DNA from: Chloroflexota bacterium
Lineage (GTDB): Bacteria; Chloroflexota; Limnocylindria; Limnocylindrales; CSP1-4
Assembly: GCA_947475545.1 (NCBI GenBank)
Contig: CANJLL010000007.1
Location: 120,870-184,869, forward strand
Direction: 5' to 3'
DNA length: 64,000 nucleotides
Part shown: piece by piece, positions 16,897-25,108 of the stretch
Layout of the letters: each line of letters opens with the position of its first letter
How positions within the stretch are numbered: position 1 is the stretch's first letter
Notes under the pieces: generated by a model
Seen by the model: the letters and a program-made list of their open reading frames with translations, nothing else
Told to the model about the DNA's origin: nothing
Databases searched by the model: none
Made by a program: the position numbers and the translations under genes

Positions 16897-18348
16897 GTGG
16901 CGCCCGCACCAATCACTCCCCCGGGCCTGTTCCCCGCCATCCCCCCGCCGGTCCTGGGCCTGCTGGCCCGACTGTGGGCCGCCGGCCAGGCGGGCTACGT
17001 GGTGGGGGGCTCGCTGCGCGACGTGTTGCTGGGCCGCGAACCGGCCGACTGGGACCTGGCCACGGACGCGCGTCCCGACCGGATGCTGGAGATCTTCCCC
17101 GGCGCCGTCTACGAGAACCGGTTCGGGACGGTGGCCGTCCGCGAGGCCGGCGAGGTCTACGAGATCACGACGTTCCGGAGCGACCACGACTACGCCGACT
17201 TCCGGCGGCCGCACCGGATCGAGTTCGGCGATTCGATCGAGCTGGACCTGGCCCGCCGCGACTTCACGGTCAACGCGATCGCCTGGGGTGCGGAGGCTGG
17301 AAAGCCAGCCGCAGCCGGAACGCCGGCGGCGGCCGGAAAGCCGGCCGCAGCCGGAAAGCCGGCCGCAGCCGGCTCAGGTTCGAGTGCGCCCACGCCCCGC
17401 CTCGTCGACCCGTTCGGCGGCCAGGCCGACGTCAGCGCCCGACTCCTGCGCGCGGTCGGTGATCCCGTGGCCCGGTTCGAAGAGGATGCCCTGCGGATGA
17501 TCCGCGCGGTCCGCCTGGCCACGACCCTGGGCTTCGCGCTGGAGCCGGCGACGCGCGCCGCCATCGAGGCCCGTGCGGAGCTTGCCGCGCGCCTCTCCGG
17601 TGAACGGATCGCCGCCGAGCTGGAGAAGCTCCTCGCAGCCGAGGTGCCGTCCACCGGCCTGGACATGCTGGCCCGGACCGGCCTCCTGGCCGTGGTCCTC
17701 CCCGAGCTGGCCGCCGAACATGGGATCCGGCAGAACAAGGTGGCCGGCGAGGATCTCTGGCGGCATACGCTCCGGACCGTGGACGCCGTGCCGGTCGGCC
17801 GGCCCGTGGTTCGGCTGGCGGCCCTGCTCCACGATATCGGGAAGCCGGCGACCCTGGCGGACGGGCACTTCCCCGGCCACCAGTCGGCCGGCGCCACGAT
17901 GGCGGCCGCCGTGATGACCAGGCTTCGGATGCCGCGCTCGGTGGCGGAGCGCGTGGTCCACCTGGTCCGCAACCACATGTTCCCGTACCAGGCCGAGTGG
18001 GGCGACCCGGGGGTCCGCCGCTTCATCGTGCGGATCGGTGAGGACGCGCTGGACGACCTGTTCCTGCTCCGGGCAGCGGACAATGCGGGCAGCGGCGGCG
18101 GCGCCGACCCGCTCCTCGACGAGCTGCGCCGGCGGGTGGACGAGCAGCTCGCCGCCCAGGTGGCGCTGGACCTGTCGCGGCTGGCGGTGAACGGGCAGGA
18201 CCTGATCTCGGAGCTGGGCATGACGCCGGGCCCGGGACTGGGCCATGTCCTCGACGAGCTGCTGGAGCGAATCCTGGCGGATCCGACGCTCAACGAGCGG
18301 CCGACGCTGCTCTTGCTGGCGCAGTCGATGCTGGCGGACGAAGGGTGA
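16897..18348 (+). CDS. cca: CCA tRNA nucleotidyltransferase / poly(A) polymerase family, with HD domain
   Basis: Adds or repairs the 3' CCA end of tRNAs. The 483-residue protein has the class II nucleotidyltransferase head (GGSLRDVLLGR, then the metal-binding DWD in PADWDLATD), the motif DFTVNAIAW, a helical neck and an HD hydrolase domain (LLHDIGKPAT). An unusual insert of four 6-residue GKPAAA-like units (17299-17370) separates DFTVNAIAWG from RLVDPFGGQ. The start is inferred at GTG 16897, just after the HNH stop; no strong Shine-Dalgarno is seen. The HD domain suggests the bacterial multifunctional type. Confidence 0.92.
   Translation: MAPAPITPPGLFPAIPPPVLGLLARLWAAGQAGYVVGGSLRDVLLGREPADWDLATDARPDRMLEIFPGAVYENRFGTVAVREAGEVYEITTFRSDHDYADFRRPHRIEFGDSIELDLARRDFTVNAIAWGAEAGKPAAAGTPAAAGKPAAAGKPAAAGSGSSAPTPRLVDPFGGQADVSARLLRAVGDPVARFEEDALRMIRAVRLATTLGFALEPATRAAIEARAELAARLSGERIAAELEKLLAAEVPSTGLDMLARTGLLAVVLPELAAEHGIRQNKVAGEDLWRHTLRTVDAVPVGRPVVRLAALLHDIGKPATLADGHFPGHQSAGATMAAAVMTRLRMPRSVAERVVHLVRNHMFPYQAEWGDPGVRRFIVRIGEDALDDLFLLRAADNAGSGGGADPLLDELRRRVDEQLAAQVALDLSRLAVNGQDLISELGMTPGPGLGHVLDELLERILADPTLNERPTLLLLAQSMLADEG
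17299..17370. repeat. 18-bp tandem repeat, 4 copies, in cca
   Basis: Copies at 17299, 17317, 17335 and 17353; the last two are identical (GGAAAGCCGGCCGCAGCC). In frame, so each copy adds six residues. Confidence 0.92.
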
Positions 18349-18382
18349 CGAGGCTGGGCTCGCGTCGAAGCCGGGCGGGTAA

Positions 18383-18444
18383 TGGAAGCCGAACCTCCAG
18401 GCGAAGCCAGGCGCGCGCTGGAAGCCGGACCTCCAGCCGAATCC
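18383..18444. repeat. Imperfect 26-bp direct repeat
   Basis: TGGAAGCCGAACCTCCAG and following at 18383-18408 recurs as 18419-18444 with a few changes. It fills the gap between cca and the TPR gene. GGAAGCCG is also the core of the repeat inside cca. Confidence 0.7.
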
Positions 18445-18457
18445 GCGCGAGCGTCCG

Positions 18458-18862
18458 GTGAGCATCGAACGGCTCCTGGAGGCCGCGCGCGCCTTCGACG
18501 CCGGGCGGCTGGACCAGGCGGAGCGGATCTACCGCCAGCTGGCCCAGGTCGACCCGCGCAGCAGCATCGCCCTGGTGGGCCTGGCGCGGGTGGCGCTCCA
18601 GCGAGGCGGCGAGGATGGCGCCGTGGAGGGACGACGGCTGGCCGAGGCCGCGCTGGTGGTCGACCCGGACAACGCCGCCGCGCGGCGGCTCCTCGACGAT
18701 GATCCCGGCAACCCGCGCGCGGCCGGCGATTCCGATGGCGGGCCGACCGGTCAGGGTGTCGACGAGCCCTTCCCGTGGCCCGATCTTGATGAGCAGCTGG
18801 CGCGCTATGGTCAGCATGGGCCCGGCCGACTGGGCCGCCTGCTGCGACGAGGACGAGGTTGA
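18458..18862 (+). CDS. TPR-like protein
   Basis: A 134-residue protein with one or two tetratricopeptide-like helical hairpins: SIERLLEAARAFDAGRLDQAERIYRQLAQVDPRS and LRVALQRGG-type segments followed by AEAALVVDPDNAAARRLLDD. The C-terminus is low complexity and ends in a basic run. No signal peptide. Start GTG 18458 is inferred from the beginning of the TPR helix. It lies 2 nt before galE, so the two are likely co-transcribed. Confidence 0.75.
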   Translation: MSIERLLEAARAFDAGRLDQAERIYRQLAQVDPRSSIALVGLARVALQRGGEDGAVEGRRLAEAALVVDPDNAAARRLLDDDPGNPRAAGDSDGGPTGQGVDEPFPWPDLDEQLARYGQHGPGRLGRLLRRGRG

Positions 18863-18864
18863 CG

Positions 18865-19857
18865 ATGCGCGTGATGGTCACCGGCGGCGCCGGCTACGTG
18901 GGCTCCGTCTCGGTGGAGCGCCTGGTGGCGGCCGGCCACGACGTCCTGGTCCTCGACGACTTGTCCACGGGCCACGGCGGCTCGGTGCCGGCGGGGGTCC
19001 GGCTGGTCCGCGCCTCGTTCGGCGACCCCGACGACGTCGCGCGCGCCATGGCGGAGCACGGGACGGACGCGGTGCTCCACTGCGCGGCCAAGTCGCTGGT
19101 CGGGGAATCGGTGACGAACCCGGCGAAGTACTACCGCGCCAATGTCGTCGGCGGGGTCATGCTCCTGGAGGCGATGCGGCGGCGTGGGGTGCGACGGCTG
19201 GTCTTCTCGTCGACCGCGGCGGTCTACGGGACGCCGGACATGACGCCGATCACCGAGGACGCTCCCCTGCGGCCGATCAATCCGTACGGCGAGACGAAGC
19301 GCGCGTTCGAGGCGGCGCTGGCCTGGTACGGGGCGGCCTACGGGCTGCGGAGCGTCTGCCTGCGCTACTTCAACGTGGCGGGCGCCTCGGAGCGGAACGG
19401 CGAGGTGCACGCCCCCGAGACGCACCTCATCCCCAACGTCCTCCTGGCGGCAGAGGGCGGCCCAGCGCTCAACCTCTTCGGCGACGACTACCCGACGCCC
19501 GACGGGACCTGCATCCGCGACTACATCCACGTCGAGGACCTGGCCGACGCGCACCTCCTGGCCCTGGAAGCGACGGCGCTGGACGATGCGCGGACCGACT
19601 CGCAGCTGATCTGCAACCTGGGGAACGGCGGGGGGTTCAGCGTCCGCGAGGTGCTGGAGGCGGCGGAGCGAGTGGTCGGCCGCGAGATTCCCCACTCGAT
19701 CGGGCCGCGACGGGTTGGCGATCCGCCGGTGCTGGTGGCGTCGGCCGGGCGCGCCGGGACGGTGCTGGGCTGGCAGCCGACGCGGCCGGGGATCGAGGAG
19801 ATGATCGGCTCGGCATGGGCGTGGCGGCAGCGGCACCCGGCGGGATACGGCGAATGA
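18865..19857 (+). CDS. galE: UDP-glucose 4-epimerase
   Basis: Interconverts UDP-glucose and UDP-galactose with bound NAD, feeding surface glycan synthesis. The 330-residue protein is an extended SDR: Rossmann motif VTGGAGYVGS, catalytic SSTAAVYG and YGETK (Tyr and Lys of YxxxK), NVAGASERNGEVHAP and IRDYIHVEDLADAH, all typical of GalE. Start ATG 18865 follows the TPR stop by 2 nt. Its stop overlaps the start of the ligase-like gene as ATGA. Confidence 0.94.
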   Translation: MRVMVTGGAGYVGSVSVERLVAAGHDVLVLDDLSTGHGGSVPAGVRLVRASFGDPDDVARAMAEHGTDAVLHCAAKSLVGESVTNPAKYYRANVVGGVMLLEAMRRRGVRRLVFSSTAAVYGTPDMTPITEDAPLRPINPYGETKRAFEAALAWYGAAYGLRSVCLRYFNVAGASERNGEVHAPETHLIPNVLLAAEGGPALNLFGDDYPTPDGTCIRDYIHVEDLADAHLLALEATALDDARTDSQLICNLGNGGGFSVREVLEAAERVVGREIPHSIGPRRVGDPPVLVASAGRAGTVLGWQPTRPGIEEMIGSAWAWRQRHPAGYGE

Positions 19858-20633
19858 GCGGCGGGACGGCAGGCGACGCAGGCGCGGGGGCGGCCCAGCC
19901 GCTCGGGGCGGATGCGGGGGCGGATCCCTGGGCGGCGTGGCGTCCGATGGGGTTCGGGCGACGCGCGGCGCGGTCCATCGTGAACCCGGTCATCGAGCCG
20001 CTCTGGGCGGGTCGGCGGGTGCTGGTGCGACTCGCGGCAGGTGCCGTCGAGCTGCACGACGAGACGGGACTGCCACTGGCCGGCCATCCCCAGATCCAGG
20101 CGGCGCTGCTGACGGCGGCGGGCGGGACCTCGCTGGTGCTGGACGGCTACCTGGTGGACCTGCCCGGGCTGGATGCGCCGACGATGCCGGTGGGTCCGAT
20201 CGGGGTCGAGGCGCCGTCACTCGGGGAGTCGTCGCGCCAGTTCATGCTCGGCGGGCGCGGGCGACGGCCCGGGTCGGTCGTCGATGGCGGTGGCGGTCCC
20301 GTGCCGACGGCGGGGCCGCGTTCCGCCGGCATCGGCACGGAGACTGGCCCTGCCGTCCTCCGGCCCGCCTTCGTGGCGGTGGACCTCCTCCAGGTCGACG
20401 ATCAGGTACTGCTCGACGTGCCCCTGCTGGAGCGTCGCCGGCTGCTCGAAGGGGAGCTGACCGTCGGCGATCTGGTCCGGCGCAGCCCGCATGCGCGGCC
20501 ACCCGCCGAGGGCTGGTATCGGCAGTGGCGGGCGTTCGGCTTCCGGGAGATCGCGGTCAAGGAGGCCAACGGCCGCTACCGCCCCGGCGTCGTCGCGGAC
20601 GACTGGGCACGCTCCCCGATCCCGCAGCCCTGA
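19854..20633 (+). CDS. ATP-dependent DNA ligase-like protein lacking the catalytic lysine
   Basis: A 259-residue protein resembling the adenylation domain of ATP-dependent DNA ligases. Matching pieces: IEPLWAGRRVLVRLAAGAVEL (motif I region), LVLDGYLVDLPG (motif III-like), AFVAVDLLQVDDQVLLDVPLLERR (the FDLL segment and following helix) and EIAVKEANGRYRPG (motif IV/V region). In active ligases motif I reads EPKxDG; here it is EPLWAG, so the nucleophilic Lys and the Asp are gone. It probably cannot form an enzyme-AMP. It overlaps galE by 4 nt, and the frame is intact, arguing for a maintained non-catalytic role. Confidence 0.75.
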   Translation: MSGGTAGDAGAGAAQPLGADAGADPWAAWRPMGFGRRAARSIVNPVIEPLWAGRRVLVRLAAGAVELHDETGLPLAGHPQIQAALLTAAGGTSLVLDGYLVDLPGLDAPTMPVGPIGVEAPSLGESSRQFMLGGRGRRPGSVVDGGGGPVPTAGPRSAGIGTETGPAVLRPAFVAVDLLQVDDQVLLDVPLLERRRLLEGELTVGDLVRRSPHARPPAEGWYRQWRAFGFREIAVKEANGRYRPGVVADDWARSPIPQP

Positions 20634-20650
20634 CACCAGGCCTTCAGGGG

Positions 20651-20730
20651 GCGGGCGGGTACGACGGGCGGGCGGGTACGACGGGCGGGCGGGTACGACG
20701 GGCGGGCGGGTACGACGGGCGGGCGGGTAC
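20651..20730. repeat. 17-bp G-rich tandem repeat, about 4.7 copies
   Basis: Unit GCGGGCGGGTACGACGG repeats exactly at 20651, 20668, 20685 and 20702, with a partial copy at 20719. The GGG runs could form G-quadruplexes on the plus strand. It occupies the gap between the ligase-like gene and the HTH-nuclease gene. Confidence 0.93.
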
Positions 20731-20788
20731 GGTCGTCCCACGCCTCCGCGATAAGCGCGGGCAACGTCCGTTTCGCGACGATGCGAGC

Positions 20789-21526
20789 ATGGACTCCCTC
20801 CGCGTCGGCCGTTCCATTCGAGCGCTGCGCATCCGCCAGGACCTCCGCCAGGCAGATCTGGCCGGGCTTGCCGGACTCTCCCGGACCCAGGTTGCCCGAA
20901 TCGAACGTGGCGAGCTGCAACGCATCCCCCTGGGCGACCTCGGGTTGGTCGTCACGGCGCTGCGAGCCGATCTCGACCTCCGGGTCCGCTGGCACGGCGA
21001 GGGGCTCGACCGACTCCTGGATGCGGCGCACGCCGCCCTCGTCGAGCGGCTCGTGGCCCTGCTGGGCGGCCTAGGTTGGGAGTGCGCCGTCGAGGTCTCA
21101 TTCAACGTGGCCGGCGAACGCGGCTCGATCGACGTGCTCGCCTGGCACGCACCCACGGCAACCCTTCTCGTCGTCGAGGTCAAGACGGTGGTGCCAGATG
21201 CCCAGGGCACGTTGTCGGCACATGACCGCAAGGCGAGGCTCGGCCGCACCATCGCACGCGCCCGCGGCTGGGACCCTGCCGTCGTGGCTCGTCTCCTCGT
21301 TGTTGCGGACGGGGCGACCTCCCGCCGGCGGGTCTCCGAGCTGGCCTTGACGTTCGACAGCGCGTACCCAGCCCGGTCGTGGGCGGTGCCCCGTTGGCTC
21401 AAGGCGCCGACGGGGCCGCTGGCGGGGTTGCTCTTCCTCTCCTACGGCCGCGCGGCGGTCAGTAGGCGAACGGTCACAGGAAGACAACGGGTCCGAAGGC
21501 CTATCGGCTCGCGAGCCGGGTCGTAA
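20789..21526 (+). CDS. XRE-type HTH protein fused to a PD-(D/E)XK-like nuclease domain
   Basis: A 245-residue protein. Residues about 8-60 are a Cro/CI helix-turn-helix (QADLAGLAGLSRTQVARIERG). Residues about 80-220 look like a restriction-type nuclease core: EVSFNVAGERGSIDVLAWH supplies Asp115, and LLVVEVKT supplies Glu130 and Lys132 in the ExK arrangement. A colinear paralog at 40334-41137 keeps these residues at the same positions. The catalytic assignment is inferred from motif spacing. ATG 20789 is supported by the HTH beginning a few residues later and a GACGAT hexamer 6 nt upstream. No methylase or toxin partner lies next to it. Confidence 0.8.
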   Translation: MDSLRVGRSIRALRIRQDLRQADLAGLAGLSRTQVARIERGELQRIPLGDLGLVVTALRADLDLRVRWHGEGLDRLLDAAHAALVERLVALLGGLGWECAVEVSFNVAGERGSIDVLAWHAPTATLLVVEVKTVVPDAQGTLSAHDRKARLGRTIARARGWDPAVVARLLVVADGATSRRRVSELALTFDSAYPARSWAVPRWLKAPTGPLAGLLFLSYGRAAVSRRTVTGRQRVRRPIGSRAGS

Positions 21527-21746
21527 TGCCCGCCCGGTGGCCGCACGGTTCGCTGCTGGCGACCTCGTGCCGTCGGCGGCACCATGAGCCGTGCCAATAG
21601 CCGCCTTGCGGCCGCGCAGTGGCCATATGAGAGAAGTTGCTGGCGAATCCGGCAGGCCGCGTGGGCGGGGCCCGGGCCGGAGCCGGACGGGGGCGCGGCC
21701 CGCCACCGAGCCCCCACCCCCAATGACAGCGCGGGTCGGGGGGTGG

Positions 21747-21752
21747 TACGGT
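21747..21752 (+). promoter_or_regulatory. -10 box (TACGGT), leaderless type
   Basis: TACGGT, 6 nt before ATG 21759, heading the glucosylglycerate operon. Confidence 0.5.
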
Positions 21753-21758
21753 CGTGCC

Positions 21759-23168
21759 ATGCCCGACAGCGTGCTCACGCCGGCCATCCGCGACGAGATC
21801 GCGCGTCTCGGCCGCGCCGACATCATGGTCGGCATCCCCAGCTACAAGAACGCCGGCACCATCGGCTACGTGGTCAAGGCCGCGCAGGCCGGGCTGGTCC
21901 AGTACTTCCCCGACCTCCGCCCCGTCGTCGTGAACTCGGACGCCGGCTCCCCCGACGGCACCGGCCGGGTCGTGGTGGACACCGAGCCCCCGGAGTACAT
22001 CGAGCAGATCCTCCTGGTCCGCCCCGCCAACAGGCTGTCCCGCGTCTCCCTGACCTACCCGGAGATCGACGGCGTCGGCGGCAAGGGTGCGGCGCTCAAG
22101 ACCATCTTCGAGATCGCGGCCGCGCTCCAGGTCCAGGCGCTCGTGGTCGTGGACAGCGACCTGCGCAGCATCCTCCCCGAGTGGATCGAGCTCCTGGCCG
22201 GCCCCATCCTGAAGGGCGGCTACGACTTCGTCGCCCCGCTCTACACGCGCTACAAGTACGACGGGACCATCACCAACGTGGTCACCTACCCGCTCACCAG
22301 CGCCCTGTATGGGCACCGGATCCGTCAGCCCATCGGCGGCGACTTCGGCCTGAGCGGCGACCTGGTCCGCCACTACCTGGAGCTGGACGACTGGACCACG
22401 GACGTCAGCAAGTTCGGCATCGATGTCTGGATGACCACGCACGCGCTGACCGGCGGCTTCGCGGTCTGCCAGGCCCGCCTGGGCGCCAAGGTGCACGACC
22501 CCAAGGACCCGGGGGGCGACCTGGGGCCCATGTTCCGACAGGTCGTGGGCACCATCCTCCGCCTCGCCGCCGCGCATCCCGAGAGCTGGCTCACCGTCCG
22601 GGGCAGCCACGCCGTCCCCGCCTACGGCTTTGACCGGATCGGCGAGCCGCCGCCCCTCGAGGTCAACGTCGTGCGGCTCCTGTCGGAGTTCAACTCGGGG
22701 CTCCTAACCTCGGGCGCCGCCTGGCGGACCATGTTCGCTCCGGCCACCGCCGAGGCCATCGTGGGCCTGGCGACCGAAGCGGGCCGGGTCGCCGAGGCTG
22801 GCCGGGCCCGCCTGGGCCTGGATGCCCCGGACGCGGACCCGTCCGCGCTCACGACGGACCAGATGGCCGATGCACTCAGCACGTTCCACTTCCCGGACGA
22901 TGTCTGGACGCGCGCCATCTACGACCTGGTCGTGGTCGCCCGCGACCGCCCGGCCGAGATCGAGGCACTCATGGCCGCGGTGCTGCCCGTCTACTTCGGC
23001 CGGGTGGGCAGCCTCATCGTGGAGAGCCGCCGCCTGGGCGCCGAGCGGGCCGAGGAGCACGTGGAGCGCCAGGCACGCGAGTTCGAGCTGCTCAAGCCGT
23101 ATTTGGTGGAGCGTTGGCAGGAGCGCGCGTCACGCGACACCGGTGGGCGAGAGGGCCGGTCCCGCTGA
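21759..23168 (+). CDS. Glycosyltransferase, glucosylglycerate/mannosylglycerate synthase-like
   Basis: A 469-residue GT-A enzyme. The N-terminus IMVGIPSYKNAGTIGYVVKA is the nucleotide-sugar fold start, and ALVVVDSDLRSILPEW supplies the DSD metal-binding motif. GGDFGLSGDLVRHYLE and DVWMTTHAL follow, typical of the catalytic half of GT2/GT81-type glycosyltransferases. It most resembles enzymes that transfer glucose to glycerate or 3-phosphoglycerate; donor and acceptor are inferred from the operon. No membrane segments. Its TGA overlaps the ATG of the USP-GpgS gene by one base. Confidence 0.78.
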   Translation: MPDSVLTPAIRDEIARLGRADIMVGIPSYKNAGTIGYVVKAAQAGLVQYFPDLRPVVVNSDAGSPDGTGRVVVDTEPPEYIEQILLVRPANRLSRVSLTYPEIDGVGGKGAALKTIFEIAAALQVQALVVVDSDLRSILPEWIELLAGPILKGGYDFVAPLYTRYKYDGTITNVVTYPLTSALYGHRIRQPIGGDFGLSGDLVRHYLELDDWTTDVSKFGIDVWMTTHALTGGFAVCQARLGAKVHDPKDPGGDLGPMFRQVVGTILRLAAAHPESWLTVRGSHAVPAYGFDRIGEPPPLEVNVVRLLSEFNSGLLTSGAAWRTMFAPATAEAIVGLATEAGRVAEAGRARLGLDAPDADPSALTTDQMADALSTFHFPDDVWTRAIYDLVVVARDRPAEIEALMAAVLPVYFGRVGSLIVESRRLGAERAEEHVERQAREFELLKPYLVERWQERASRDTGGREGRSR

Positions 23169-25108
23169 TGAGCAACCTGCCGCTCCCTGCCCGCATCCTG
23201 ATCCCCGTTGCCAACCCGGCCACCGCCGAGGAGCTGATCCGGCTGGGCGCCGACCTGCTGGAAGCCCGCGCCGGCGAGATCACCGCGCTGGGGATCGTGG
23301 AGGTCGCCGAAGGCACGCCACTCTCGGAGGGCGCCACGCGTGCGCGCCACTCCCGCCGCCTGCTCCAGCGCGTCATGGGCTTTGCCCCGCCCGGCACCAC
23401 CATCCGGCCCATCGTCCGGATCGGCCGGCGCGCCGCTGAGGGCATCATCGAGAGCGCCCTGGAGGAAGGCTCGGACCTCATCGTCTTCGGCTGGGGCGGC
23501 AAGCCCAGGGGTCCTCGCGAGGCCGGGGCCCCGAGCATCAGCGCCACCATCGACGAGGTCGTCCGCGACGCGCCGTGCGACGTGGCGGTGGTGAAGCAGC
23601 GCGGCGGCGGCGAGATGTCCCGGATCCTGGTCCCCGTCCGCGGCGGCCCGCACGCCGAGCTCGCCCTCCGGTTCGCCGACGCCATCGCCGCCCGGCACGA
23701 CGCCCAGCTGGTGGTGCTCCACGTGATCCCACCCGGCGTCAGCCTGGCCGTCCGCGCCCAGGCCGAGCACGCGCTGGCCGCCTTCGTCCGCCTCCACGCC
23801 GGCGACCGCGCGGTGGGCCTCCTGCGCGAGGCCGCCAACGTTCGCACGGCCATCCTGCGCGAGGCCGAGCGCTCGGACCTGGTGGTCATGGGGGCATCGG
23901 CCGCCCCATCCGGCACGGACGGTCCATCCTCGCTCTTCGGCGCCCTGCCCGAGGCGGTCGCGGCTCGGTCCAGGACCAGCGTGGTCGTGGTCAGGACGCG
24001 CGAGGCCATCTCCCGCCAGACCTTCGACGCGCTGGCGCAGCGGGCAGAGACCCTGGCGGCGGCAGATCGCGCCGCCGAGGAGGCCCGGGCCATCCCGGCG
24101 CGCGTCGAGCGCTGGTTCGCCGAGGCCAACTTCCACCACGCGGAGTTCGGCGACCTCCGTCGCCTGGTCCACCTCAAGGAGCAGGCCGGCACCACGATCA
24201 GCCTGGTGCTGCCCACGCTCAACGAGGAGGAGACCATCGGCCTCATCGTCCGGCGGGCGATGCGCGAGCTGATGGGTCGCGTCCCGCTCCTCGACGAGAT
24301 CCTCGTCATCGATTCCAACTCGATCGATCGGACCGTGGAGATCGCGCAGGCCGAGGGTGCCCGCGTGGTCCAGCACCACGAGGTCCTGGCGCGCTACGGC
24401 AGCTTCCGGGGCAAGGGCGAGGCGCTCTGGAAGTCGCTCTACGAGACGTCGGGCGACATCGTGGTCTGGGCCGACACGGACGTGAAGAGCTGGCATCCGC
24501 GCATGGTCTACGGGACCGTGGGGCCGCTGTTGCTGGAACCGCGTCTGCAGTACGTGAAGGGCTTCTACCAGCGGCCCATCGTGGAGGGCGGCGTCCTCAA
24601 GGGGGGCGGCGGCGGGCGCGTCACGGAGCTGGTGGCCAGGCCGCTGATCAACCTCTTCTTCCCGGAGCTGTCCGGGCTGATCCAGCCCCTGTCGGGCGAG
24701 TACGCCGCGCGGCGTTCGCTCCTTGAGGCCATCCCGTTCTTCACGGGCTACGCGGTGGAGATCGGGCACCTGATTGACGCGTCGGAGCGGGCGGGCCTGG
24801 AAGGCCTGGGCCAGGTGGACCTGGAGCGCCGGATCCACCGCAACCAGGAGCTGGAGGGGCTCTCCCGGATGTCGTTCGTGATCCTGCAGGCCGTCATGAA
24901 GCGGCTGGAGGAGCGACGCAAGGTCCGCCTCTTCGCGGAGCTGGGCTCCACCATGAAGCTGCCCCGATCGGGTCGCGGCCAGCTTGGCCTGGAGGTCATC
25001 GACCTGGCGGATGTCGAGCGCCCGCCGATGATCCGCATCCCCGAGTACGTCGAGCGCCGGGCGGCCCTCAGCCGACTGGCCGGCCAGGCCGGCGAGGCGG
25101 ACCGCTGA
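23168..25108 (+). CDS. Fusion: two universal-stress domains plus glucosyl-3-phosphoglycerate synthase-like GT
   Basis: A 646-residue protein. Residues 1-about 145 and 150-about 285 are two Usp-type alpha/beta domains (ARILIPVANPATAEELIRL; SRILVPVRGGPHAELALRFAD; each ending in a strand such as TSVVVVRTRE). Residues about 340-600 form a GpgS-like glycosyltransferase: TTISLVLPTLNEEETIGLIV, ILVIDSNSIDRTVEIAQ, VVWADTDVKSW and LSGEYAARRSLLEAIPF. GpgS makes glucosyl-3-phosphoglycerate from NDP-glucose and 3-phosphoglycerate. The Usp pair could bind ATP or a nucleotide and control the enzyme (inference). One-base overlaps with both neighbours show tight coupling. Confidence 0.85.
   Translation: MSNLPLPARILIPVANPATAEELIRLGADLLEARAGEITALGIVEVAEGTPLSEGATRARHSRRLLQRVMGFAPPGTTIRPIVRIGRRAAEGIIESALEEGSDLIVFGWGGKPRGPREAGAPSISATIDEVVRDAPCDVAVVKQRGGGEMSRILVPVRGGPHAELALRFADAIAARHDAQLVVLHVIPPGVSLAVRAQAEHALAAFVRLHAGDRAVGLLREAANVRTAILREAERSDLVVMGASAAPSGTDGPSSLFGALPEAVAARSRTSVVVVRTREAISRQTFDALAQRAETLAAADRAAEEARAIPARVERWFAEANFHHAEFGDLRRLVHLKEQAGTTISLVLPTLNEEETIGLIVRRAMRELMGRVPLLDEILVIDSNSIDRTVEIAQAEGARVVQHHEVLARYGSFRGKGEALWKSLYETSGDIVVWADTDVKSWHPRMVYGTVGPLLLEPRLQYVKGFYQRPIVEGGVLKGGGGGRVTELVARPLINLFFPELSGLIQPLSGEYAARRSLLEAIPFFTGYAVEIGHLIDASERAGLEGLGQVDLERRIHRNQELEGLSRMSFVILQAVMKRLEERRKVRLFAELGSTMKLPRSGRGQLGLEVIDLADVERPPMIRIPEYVERRAALSRLAGQAGEADR

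Noticed and set aside
19854..20633. Active DNA ligase (LigD/LigC-like)
   Set aside because: The nucleophilic lysine of motif I is replaced by Leu, and no Ku, polymerase or phosphoesterase gene is nearby.
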